Shown here: positions 15,319 to 21,800 of the stretch, one piece after another | Position numbering within the stretch: position 1 is the first letter of the stretch | How the letters are laid out: each line of letters opens with the position of its first letter | DNA from: DATKCN01 sp035513175 | GTDB taxonomy: Bacteria; Chloroflexota; Chloroflexia; Thermomicrobiales; CFX8 | Direction: 5' to 3' | Assembly (NCBI GenBank): GCA_035513175.1 | Contig: DATKCN010000192.1 | Span: forward strand, 1 to 22,150 | Length of the DNA: 22,150 nt | Program-made: the position numbers and the translations under genes | The notes under the pieces: generated by a model | What the model was told of the DNA's origin: nothing | Databases searched by the model: none | The model's input: the letters and a program-made list of their open reading frames with translations, nothing else

Positions 15319-16053
15319 ATGCACGACGGCTACCGGGCCGATACTCTGCAATTGGACGCCGATCGACATCGCCGAGCGGTGAGCGCCCCGAATAGTATGC
15401 AGGGCGACACGGCGCCACTTCCCGACATCGTCGAGACAGTGGTCAGACGCCAGCGCAGCGCGATGTGGGAGATCGTCGAGACGCTCGTTCTCGCACTGCT
15501 GATCTTCGTCGCCGTCCGCTCCGTGGTTCTCAATTTTCGCGTCGATGGGCTGTCGATGGAGCCGTCGCTGGCCTCAGGACAGATGCTGCTCGTCAATCGC
15601 CAGGTGTACTTCCACTTTGACGTGAACCGCGTGCTGGGCGCCGTCCCATTCGTCGACCGTGACGGGGAACGTATCGTCTATCTCTTTCATCCGCCGCAAC
15701 GTGGAGACATTGTAGTTCTGCATCCTCCGGTCAATCAGGGCAAGCCGTACATCAAGCGGGTTGTCGCGCTGCCGGGCGAGCGTGTCGCGATCCGAGACGG
15801 CGCAGTGTATATCAACGGTGAGCGACTGGAAGAAGAATATCTGAACGGCGTAGCGACGTCGTGGGGCGGGTCCCTCGGTCAGGAGGAGATCACGATTCCG
15901 GAGGGTCGTGTCTTCGTTATGGGCGATAATAGAAATAACTCGACCGATTCGCGCAGTTTCGGCGCCGTCGAGATCGACGAAATCATCGGCAAAGCGTGGA
16001 TTTCGTACTGGCCGACCGATCGCATCCGGTTCATCTCGACGCCTGACTATTAG
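15319..16053 (+). CDS. lepB: Signal peptidase I
   Basis: Membrane serine protease that removes signal peptides from Sec and Tat substrates. The 244-residue protein has a cytosolic N-terminus of about 50 residues, one transmembrane segment (about 52-72) and then the S26 catalytic domain. The nucleophile is Ser79 (GLSMEPSL), the general base is Lys146 (YIKRVVALPGE) and MGDNRNNSTDSR (201-212) is box E. An insert (HFDVNRVLGAVPFVDRDGERIVYLFHPP) lies between boxes B and C. The ATG at 15319 has AAGGA about 10 nt upstream. A later in-frame ATG (codon 27) would also keep the membrane helix, so the exact start is open. It fits functionally with secG and tatA nearby. Confidence 0.94.
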   Translation: MHDGYRADTLQLDADRHRRAVSAPNSMQGDTAPLPDIVETVVRRQRSAMWEIVETLVLALLIFVAVRSVVLNFRVDGLSMEPSLASGQMLLVNRQVYFHFDVNRVLGAVPFVDRDGERIVYLFHPPQRGDIVVLHPPVNQGKPYIKRVVALPGERVAIRDGAVYINGERLEEEYLNGVATSWGGSLGQEEITIPEGRVFVMGDNRNNSTDSRSFGAVEIDEIIGKAWISYWPTDRIRFISTPDY

Positions 16054-16156
16054 AGTCGACGTTATGCCGTGCCGGCCGTCGAACATGTGGGACATTGCGG
16101 CAGTCGCGTCGGACACGGGCACGGAGAGCGCCACGAGACCAGGAGGGCAGACGGGA

Positions 16157-16696
16157 ATGATTGAAACGGTGGTCGAAAGTATCCGGGTCAGCCTCGTGAC
16201 CCAGGCCCGGGTCGTGATCCTCAAGGAGGTCGAAGGCGAGCGCCATCTGCCGATCTGGATAGGCCCGTTCGAGGCGGAGGCAATCGCGATGGAACTTCAG
16301 GGCATCGCGGCAAGCCGCCCGCTCCCGTACGATCTGATGCGCTCGATCGTCGGAGAGCTTGGCGCTGAGGTGAGCCGCATCGTGATCACCGAGATCAGTA
16401 ACGATGTCTTCTACGCGCGCATCATCGTCGTGCGCAATGGGCTAGGTATCGAGATCGACTCGCGTCCATCAGACGCCATTGCATTAGCGGTGCGTGTCAA
16501 GGCTCCCATATTTGTCGATGAATCGGTGATGGACCGGGCCGGTGTGCGCCTCGAGGACGACTCGGAAGAGTCTGGTGATGAGGACGCGCCCGTCCGCGGC
16601 CAGGGCAGCTCAATCCCTGAAGAAAGGTTGTCGGCGTTCAAGGATTTCATCGATACCCTCGATCTCGACGACTTTGGCACAAAGAGGGGCAACTAG
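16157..16696 (+). CDS. Bifunctional nuclease domain (BFN, DUF151) protein
   Basis: The 179-residue protein is homologous over residues 1-125 to the BFN/DUF151 family. Plant members have DNase and RNase activity, and bacterial members are mostly uncharacterised. Visible signatures: ARVVILKEVEGERHLPIWIGPFEAEAIAMELQG, RPLPYDLM and GLGIEIDSRPSDAIALAVRVKAPIFVDE. An acidic linker (about 134-147) and a short helical tail (SIPEERLSAFKDFIDTLDLDDF) follow, a common ending in this family. The start is decided by AGGAGG 10 nt before the ATG at 16157; the upstream open frame overlaps lepB and has no family similarity. The gap to lepB is 103 nt. Enzyme activity is inferred from family membership only. Confidence 0.88.
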   Translation: MIETVVESIRVSLVTQARVVILKEVEGERHLPIWIGPFEAEAIAMELQGIAASRPLPYDLMRSIVGELGAEVSRIVITEISNDVFYARIIVVRNGLGIEIDSRPSDAIALAVRVKAPIFVDESVMDRAGVRLEDDSEESGDEDAPVRGQGSSIPEERLSAFKDFIDTLDLDDFGTKRGN

Positions 16697-16796
16697 GATC
16701 GAAACGCGGATTCTCGCGAGTGTTCCGGGTCCTGGCCGCGCGTGCCAACCGTCGGGTGATGCCCGTGCGCCCCGGTTCGCGGAGGAATAGAGCAAT

Positions 16797-17435
16797 ATGT
16801 CGTCCTGTTGTTCAGAGCAAGACCCTTCGATGGTGGAGGGCATCGACCAGATGGACCCGGCGGTTCGTGAGCGACTCGAACAGTTGGCGCTGGGACACAT
16901 CGACGCGCTGTACCGAACGGCACTACGCATGACGCGCAACGCCACCGACGCTGAGGACCTGGTTCAGGAAGCGTACCTTCGAGCGTTTCGTTCCCTGTAT
17001 CAGTTCACCGAGGGCACGAACCTTCGCGCGTGGCTATTTCGCATTCTCACGAACACGTATATCAACGATTACCGGCGGCGGCAGCGGCGCCCCACAAGCG
17101 CGTCCCTTGACGGCATCGAAGAGTTTTATCTGTACGATCATCTCGTCGACTCGCGTGTCCAGCCCAGAGCTGAACGGCCAGAGGATGTCGTGCTGCAGCA
17201 ATTGACCGTCGACGACGTGACCCGCGCGATCGAGGCGTTGCCCGAGGAGTTCCGGCAAGTCGTTCTGCTCGCCGATGTCGAGGGCTTTGCATATCGCGAG
17301 ATCGCCGATATCGTCGATATCCCGGTTGGAACGGTCATGTCGCGACTCTTTCGCGCTCGGCGACGACTCCAGCGTCAGCTTTACGACACTGCCGTTGAAG
17401 CGGGCATCATCAGGGAAGAGGCGGCACATGGATGA
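16797..17435 (+). CDS. ECF RNA polymerase sigma factor, SigR/SigH-like
   Basis: Extracytoplasmic-function sigma-70 factor of 212 residues. Region 2 (about 33-100) contains NATDAEDLVQEAYLRAFRSLYQF and TNLRAWLFRILTNTYINDYRRRQRRP. Region 4 (about 138-195) contains ALPEEFRQVVLLADVEGFAYREIADIVDIPVGTVMSRLFRARRRLQ. This sequence style and the overlapping RsrA-like gene downstream place it with the SigR/SigH group, which controls thiol-oxidative and heat stress genes in actinobacteria. GGAGGA lies 10 nt before the ATG. No obvious SigR-type autoregulatory promoter (GGAAT plus GTT) was seen in the 100 bp upstream. Two adjacent Cys (4 and 5) near the N-terminus are unusual and may be incidental. Confidence 0.92.
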   Translation: MSSCCSEQDPSMVEGIDQMDPAVRERLEQLALGHIDALYRTALRMTRNATDAEDLVQEAYLRAFRSLYQFTEGTNLRAWLFRILTNTYINDYRRRQRRPTSASLDGIEEFYLYDHLVDSRVQPRAERPEDVVLQQLTVDDVTRAIEALPEEFRQVVLLADVEGFAYREIADIVDIPVGTVMSRLFRARRRLQRQLYDTAVEAGIIREEAAHG

Positions 17436-17652
17436 TTGCCGCGAAACGATGCACAGGCTCTATCAGTTTCTTGACCGCGAGCTTTCCGATGAGGACCAAC
17501 GCGAGGTTCGGGCGCACCTCGCGCATTGTCCGCCATGCCAGGACCTGTTTCGCTTCGAGGAAAATGTGCTGCTGTTCATAGGTGAAACGTGTAGAAAGAC
17601 CGCGGCCCCTCCTTCACTCCACGACAAGGTCCGGAAACTCTGCCTCGACTAG
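17428..17652 (+). CDS. Zinc-binding anti-sigma factor, RsrA-like
   Basis: The 74-residue protein is of the zf-HC2/ZAS type. It contains H30-x3-C34-x2-C37 (AHLAHCPPC) and an earlier Cys4. The Cys4-to-His30 spacing of 26 equals C11-H37 in Streptomyces RsrA, whose C11, H37, C41 and C44 hold zinc and form the redox switch. LYQFLDRELSDED and PPSLHDKVRKLC also resemble RsrA. Extra cysteines are at 55 and 72. It probably binds and silences the sigma factor encoded just upstream and releases it on thiol oxidation. Its ATG overlaps the sigma gene by 8 nt. Its stop codon overlaps the stop of the convergent DUF1992 gene. There is no membrane segment, so it is a soluble sensor. Confidence 0.9.
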   Translation: MDDCRETMHRLYQFLDRELSDEDQREVRAHLAHCPPCQDLFRFEENVLLFIGETCRKTAAPPSLHDKVRKLCLD

Positions 17653-18044
17653 TCATCCTGGAATCGCGCGATCTCGAATGCGAATCCCGGGCATCTCACG
17701 TTGTGGAGATCGATCTTGGCGTTGATCGATTTCACTCGTTCGCCGTACATCTCCCTGGAACGCGATGGAATCGGATGTGTCGCCGACTCCCAAACGTGCT
17801 CATCGGACTGCCACTTGTCGCGTAGCGCAAGCACGTCGCCGCGTTCGTAGTAGATCTGCTTTCGCAGTTCCAGCCACTCTGGAAGGAATCCGTTTTCGTG
17901 CAGGATTGAGAGCCCCATGCGATCGTCGCCGGCGTACTCGTCGTTTCGTTCTCTGAGGGGCTTGCCTGTCCCCGGAAGATTGGAGAACGCGCCCTGATCG
18001 GCCGCTTCTCTGATTTTTGCTTCAGCGATCCGTTCGAACGACAC
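17649..18044 (-). CDS. DUF1992 / DnaJ-homologue subfamily C member 28-like protein
   Basis: The 131-residue protein starts MSFERIAEAKIREAADQGAFSNLPGTGKPLRER, the conserved opening of DUF1992 proteins (bacterial YhdN-like and the conserved domain of eukaryotic DNAJC28). It has no J domain itself. Function is unknown. The start is a GTG with GGGAGGA five bases upstream. The predicted promoter is shared, in mirror image, with nuoE. The stop overlaps that of the anti-sigma gene, so transcripts from the two genes can meet at their 3' ends. No signal or membrane segment is visible. Confidence 0.87.
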   Translation of the reverse strand: MSFERIAEAKIREAADQGAFSNLPGTGKPLRERNDEYAGDDRMGLSILHENGFLPEWLELRKQIYYERGDVLALRDKWQSDEHVWESATHPIPSRSREMYGERVKSINAKIDLHNVRCPGFAFEIARFQDD

Positions 18045-18061
18045 GCCAGTCCTCCCGCGCG

Positions 18062-18127
18062 TTGTGAGGGCACAGCGGCGTTGCTATACTCGTGCGAGTA
18101 TATGTGAAAGCTCTCACGCATTCACAA
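18062..18127. promoter_or_regulatory. Mirror-image divergent promoters for nuoE and the DUF1992 gene
   Basis: Plus strand: TTGTGA (18062-18067), 17 bp, then an extended -10 TGCTATACT (TATACT at 18085-18090). Minus strand: TTGTGA (18127-18122), 19 bp, then TATACT (18102-18097). The two -10 boxes lie within one perfect palindrome, TATACTCG-TG-CGAGTATA (18085-18102). A TGTGA-N6-TCACG motif (18103-18118), one base off the CRP consensus, lies between the palindrome and the minus-strand -35. Predicted starts are near 18097 (plus) and 18090 (minus), so the initiation sites overlap. The promoter call is well supported by sequence; the regulator is unknown. Confidence 0.65.
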
Positions 18128-18172
18128 TTGCAACGTTCCCGCGAGAGCTGAACGAGACGAAAGGACATCGTC

Positions 18173-18709
18173 TTGCTTCAGGAGGCACGGGTCAGCGAGT
18201 CGGATCTTGACCGGGTTCGCGAGCTGCTACGCACGCGCTACCATCCGCGTGACCACGAGGAAGCGCAAGAGCTTATCCTCGGCGCATTGCAGGATGTCCA
18301 GCAGATCATCGGTTGGGTGCCTCACGAAGCCGCGGTGATCGTCGGAGATCATTTGGGCGTCACGGAGAACCGCATTTACGGTCTCCTCACGTTCTACGCC
18401 GACTTCCGGATCGCGCCGCCCGGCAAGCACTTCATGCTGCTCTGTCACGGCTCGGCGTGTTACGTCGGGGGCAGTCAGAGGCTGATCGACGAGATGCAGC
18501 AACGCTACGGCGTCCACGGCGACGAGACGACCAGTGATGGAGAGTTGACGCTGCAGATCGTCAACGGCTGCCTCGGTGTCTGCGACCTCGCGCCGGTAAT
18601 CCACCTTGACCACATCTACTACGGCCACCTGACCTCGGACAGCATGAACGAAACGATTTCGGAGGCGATTCGCCGTGGACCGACACCTGGCGCCCACGAA
18701 GCTCACTGA
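18173..18709 (+). CDS. nuoE: NADH dehydrogenase-type [2Fe-2S] subunit NuoE
   Basis: Thioredoxin-like ferredoxin subunit (24 kDa type) of an NADH-oxidising module. The 178-residue protein has a helical N-terminal part (about 10-80, with AALQ-like GALQDVQQIIGWVP) and cluster ligands Cys91 and Cys96 (CHGSAC), then Cys133 and Cys137 (CLGVC), the standard C-x4-C / C-x3-C set of NuoE. The start is a TTG with AAAGGA seven bases upstream; no ATG or GTG occurs earlier in frame. It overlaps nuoF by 35 nt. No other complex I gene is in the window, so the pair may serve a formate dehydrogenase, hydrogenase or another NAD-linked enzyme encoded elsewhere. Confidence 0.92.
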   Translation: MLQEARVSESDLDRVRELLRTRYHPRDHEEAQELILGALQDVQQIIGWVPHEAAVIVGDHLGVTENRIYGLLTFYADFRIAPPGKHFMLLCHGSACYVGGSQRLIDEMQQRYGVHGDETTSDGELTLQIVNGCLGVCDLAPVIHLDHIYYGHLTSDSMNETISEAIRRGPTPGAHEAH

Positions 18710-20423
18710 TCGCGCAGCGTTCAATGTACTCGCCGAGGAGGCCGCGGCTCGCTTTGGTGCGATGGCGACGGGTTCCGTCTGGACGGTCAGCGTCGGCATC
18801 AGCGAATGCTCGATCAGCAAAGGCGCGCTCGATACTTTCGAGCACCTGCGCATGAAGCTGGAGGACTCCGGCCTGCGCTACCAGCTTCGTCGTGTCGGAT
18901 GTGGCGGTTGGTGCTGGGCAGAGCCGTTCGTTACTGTCTCGGGTCCCGGCATGCCGCTTATTCTGTATGGAAACGTCGACGCCGAGCGAGCGCCGGACAT
19001 TGTCGCGGCCATGCAGCGCGGGATGCCAGCGTTCGACCTCGCGGTCGGGACGGTCGGGTCTGAGCCGTACGGGGATATCCGTCCGACACGAGAGCACCCC
19101 TTCTTCGCCCGCCAACGTCGCGTACTGTTCGAGGACTGTGGCGTGATCGACCCGGAATCTATCGAGGATTACATCGCTCGAGGCGGCTACTCGTCATGGG
19201 CTAAAGCGCTGTTCGAGATGACCCCGGACGCCGTGATCGATGAAATGAAGATCGCCAACGTGCGGGGTCGCGGCGGCGCGGGATTTCCGGCAGGCATCAA
19301 GTGGGAGAGCGCTCGAAGGGCACGCGCGCAACCCAAGTACGTCGCGGTCAACTCACACGAGGGCGAGCCGAATGTCTACAAGGACCGGCGGCTGATTGAG
19401 AGCAACCCGCATCTGGTGCTCGAGGGCACGTTGCTGGCGTGTTATGGCATTGGGTCGGAGCGCGGCTACAACTACATTGGCGGCGAGCATGTGCTTGCGT
19501 TGAAACGCTTCCGGCAGGCTGTCAATCAAGCACTCGAATACGGGTTGATCGGTGACAACATTCTCGGAACGGGTGTCAACGTCGAGATTCGAACCCGCGC
19601 CGGAGGCGGCGCGTATATCTGCGGCGAAGGCTCCGCGCTGATGTACTCGGTCATGGGCGAGCGCGGGCAGCCACGAACCAAGCCGCCACGCAGCGTCGAA
19701 GAAGGGCTCTGGCGGCGCCCGACGATGCTCAACAACACGGAAACCATTGCCACTGCCCCATCGATCATTCGTAACGGTGGAGAATGGTACGCGAGCATGG
19801 GGAACGAGAAAAGCACCGGGACCAAGCTCGTCACGTTCCAGGGACCGCTAAAGTGGCTGGGCGTCATTGAGGTCGAGATGGGCGTGAGCCTTCGTGACCT
19901 CATCTTCGAGACGTCCGGCGGAATGCAGGATGGCTACTCGTTCAAGGGTGTGCAGACGGGAGGCGTGTCCGCCGGGCCGCTACTGGAGGATCAGTTGGAC
20001 GTTCCCGTCGACTTCGACTCCCTGCAGCCGCTCGACGCCATGCTTGGTTCCGGCGGGTTCGTCGTGTTCGACGAGTCGGTCTGCGCGGTTGATTTCGCCC
20101 GCTACCTGATGGCGTTCAATCGCTACGAATCGTGCAGCAAGTGCACGCCATGCAGGCTCGGGAATCCGGCGCTGGTTGAGATCGTGGACCGCATTCGACT
20201 CGGCAACGGTCGTCCAGGGGACATCGAATTGATCGAGCGCACGAGCAAGCACGTGATCGAGCTGTCGCTCTGCGGGCTGGGACAGGTGGCGCCGATGCCG
20301 CTGCTTGGCATGATGAAGGCGTATCCCGCGGAATTCAGGGCTCACATCGAGGACGGGATCTGCGCGTGTGGCGTGTGTCCGACGTCGCGCCGCGTGACGA
20401 CTGCCATTGCCGCCGGCGGTTGA
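18675..20423 (+). CDS. nuoF: NuoF-like NADH-binding flavoprotein with N-terminal [2Fe-2S]-type domain
   Basis: FMN and 4Fe-4S subunit (51 kDa type) of 582 residues, longer than complex I NuoF (about 440). Residues 30-120 form an extra thioredoxin-like domain with Cys45, Cys76 and Cys80 (GCGGWC), as found in NuoF-like diaphorases of formate dehydrogenases and hydrogenases. The core has FMN/NADH motif GRGGAGFP (198-205), EGEPNVYKDR (229-238), GAYICGEGSAL (312-322) and KPP. The cluster ligands are Cys487, Cys490, Cys493 and Cys533. The tail has CACGVC (563-568). Two core motifs differ from the usual ESEPGTFKDR and CGEETAL. The start is GTG with GGAGG nine bases upstream, inside nuoE. The electron acceptor subunit is not encoded nearby. 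Other than a diaphorase role, assignment to complex I itself is less likely. Confidence 0.9.
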   Translation: MDRHLAPTKLTDRAAFNVLAEEAAARFGAMATGSVWTVSVGISECSISKGALDTFEHLRMKLEDSGLRYQLRRVGCGGWCWAEPFVTVSGPGMPLILYGNVDAERAPDIVAAMQRGMPAFDLAVGTVGSEPYGDIRPTREHPFFARQRRVLFEDCGVIDPESIEDYIARGGYSSWAKALFEMTPDAVIDEMKIANVRGRGGAGFPAGIKWESARRARAQPKYVAVNSHEGEPNVYKDRRLIESNPHLVLEGTLLACYGIGSERGYNYIGGEHVLALKRFRQAVNQALEYGLIGDNILGTGVNVEIRTRAGGGAYICGEGSALMYSVMGERGQPRTKPPRSVEEGLWRRPTMLNNTETIATAPSIIRNGGEWYASMGNEKSTGTKLVTFQGPLKWLGVIEVEMGVSLRDLIFETSGGMQDGYSFKGVQTGGVSAGPLLEDQLDVPVDFDSLQPLDAMLGSGGFVVFDESVCAVDFARYLMAFNRYESCSKCTPCRLGNPALVEIVDRIRLGNGRPGDIELIERTSKHVIELSLCGLGQVAPMPLLGMMKAYPAEFRAHIEDGICACGVCPTSRRVTTAIAAGG

Positions 20424-20798
20424 CCCGCGTGGGGCGCCATATTCCAATCGATTCGCGCTCAGCTGGACGCGCTCAACGCGCCACACGGTTTCACACAAAG
20501 CGTGGCAGGATGCATCATGCTCCATGCCCGGCGTGATCCCTCGGTTCGGGCGACGCGCGATACCATGCACGTTCAATAGTGCTGACCACTGATCCAGGCG
20601 CCGGCCAAGGCGCCGGCGACAGCTCGTGCCTGGGCGAGCGCCAGCCGTCGGACACATGACAGAAAGACGGAATTCCGTCACCGTCACACGTGCATTTGGC
20701 GTCCTTTACCGAGTCGTCGTCGATGTGACTCTCGGCTTGGCCACCCGCCGTCGCCCCGCAGGACCCGATTACCATGCCATTGACAAGGTGAAAGCGTA
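20424..20798. other. 375-bp convergent intergenic region after nuoF
   Basis: No gene is called here. A minus-strand frame (20515-20775, 86 codons) encodes KCTCDGDGIPSFC in its middle but has no ribosome binding site and no recognised similarity. It is left as unlikely. A direct repeat GGCGCCGGC occurs at 20597-20605 and 20609-20617. Because GGCGCC is self-complementary, it can form a 6-bp stem with a 6-nt loop, a possible weak terminator between the convergent nuoF and cyclodeaminase genes. Nothing else is seen. Confidence 0.5.
20597..20617. repeat. Tandem GGCGCCGGC repeat / possible hairpin
   Basis: Two copies of GGCGCCGGC are separated by CAA. The GGCGCC halves can pair (20597-20602 with 20609-20614). 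It lies 174 bp after nuoF and 182 bp after the end of the convergent gene. Terminator function is possible but there is no U tract. Confidence 0.35.
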
Positions 20799-21800
20799 TT
20801 AGCTGAGTGAAAGCTCGTGGCCGACCCCGGTTCGCTCTGCGGCCTGCAGCGCCGCGCCCGCCACGATCATGTCCTGGATGGCGTTGCCGACGGACTTGAA
20901 AAACGTAATCTGGTCGTCGTCTAGCCTCCCCTGCGCCGTCCCGCTGACCAGGTGACCAAGCTCAATCGCGATGGTGTCGCGCGAGATAACATTGCGTTCG
21001 ACCGCCTGAATGAGGTCGCCTGCCTCGTGCAGCGCCGCGTCGACGTCGTCGACTACAATCACTGCCCGCCTGATGGTTTCGTCCGGAATCTCCTGCATGG
21101 CTGGCGTGTACGCGCCCACGGCATTGATGTGCGCGCCGGATGATAGCCAGGCGTCCTCAAACACCGGCCGGGTCGCGGTAGTCGCGGTGCATATGATGTC
21201 CGCTCCTTCGACGGCGTCGCGCGCATTCGCGGCAGGCTGCACGAGCTCCGCTGCCTGCGGCGACCAGGCCCGCAGCCTGTCAGCAAACGAACTGACCGCC
21301 TCGGAGGACAGGTCCGCAACTCGTATCGTCGAAATGTTCCTCACCGCGCTGACAGCCGCGGCCTGGGTCACTCCCTGGGCTCCCGCGCCGATAATCGCCA
21401 GCGTCCTCGCGTTCCGTCGCGCCAGGATGTCTGTCGCCGCCCCAGACACCGCCCCGGTTCTCAAAGCGGTGATCGTCGCGCCCTCGAGAATCCCGAGCGG
21501 GACGCCGGTGGCGGGGTCGACGACAACCACGATGGCATTTATCGTGGGCAGACCGCGCGCGCGGTTGCCCCCAAAAACTGACACGATCTTAGAACCGACC
21601 GCCGCGGGCGCGTTTCGTGACTCCGGCACGTACGCGGGCATGAATAACACAACACCGCTGCCGTTCGGCATCTCAATGGGCGTGCGTAACGGGCTGATCG
21701 TGTGACCGGCGCTGTGGCCGGCGAAGACCGCTTTCATCATTTCAATCGCGTGGCTCATTGGCGCGAGATCGCGCACCTGCGACGCAGTCAGTGCTCTCAT
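20799..21800 (-). CDS. Ornithine cyclodeaminase / mu-crystallin family dehydrogenase
   Basis: NAD(P)-dependent enzyme family that includes ornithine cyclodeaminase, alanine dehydrogenase of archaeal type, ketimine reductase and opine-type synthases. The 333-residue protein has a substrate-domain Lys71 (VGSKIVSVF), ALRTGAVSG (112-120; Arg114), Rossmann motif IIGAGAQG (136-143) and a later VGAYTPAMQEIP. VVDDVDAALHEAGDL and DDDQITFFKSVGNAIQDM are standard. The ATG at 21800 gives the normal family length. The frame stays open upstream to 22127 without family similarity. The ribosome binding site is weak (GGACGGG). It stands alone, so the substrate cannot be set; a catabolic or reductive role on proline, ornithine or cyclic imines is possible. 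Confidence 0.9.
   Translation of the reverse strand: MRALTASQVRDLAPMSHAIEMMKAVFAGHSAGHTISPLRTPIEMPNGSGVVLFMPAYVPESRNAPAAVGSKIVSVFGGNRARGLPTINAIVVVVDPATGVPLGILEGATITALRTGAVSGAATDILARRNARTLAIIGAGAQGVTQAAAVSAVRNISTIRVADLSSEAVSSFADRLRAWSPQAAELVQPAANARDAVEGADIICTATTATRPVFEDAWLSSGAHINAVGAYTPAMQEIPDETIRRAVIVVDDVDAALHEAGDLIQAVERNVISRDTIAIELGHLVSGTAQGRLDDDQITFFKSVGNAIQDMIVAGAALQAAERTGVGHELSLS

Noticed and set aside
16697..16796. SigR-type autoregulatory promoter upstream of the ECF sigma gene
   Set aside because: No GGAAT/GTT pair with 18-19 bp spacing was found; the GGAAT-like bases at 16782-16788 belong to the ribosome binding site region.
20515..20775. 86-codon minus-strand frame with a Cys-containing segment (KCTCDGDGIPSFC)
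   Set aside because: No ribosome binding site, no recognised family and an uneven composition. Possibly real, but not supportable from sequence alone.
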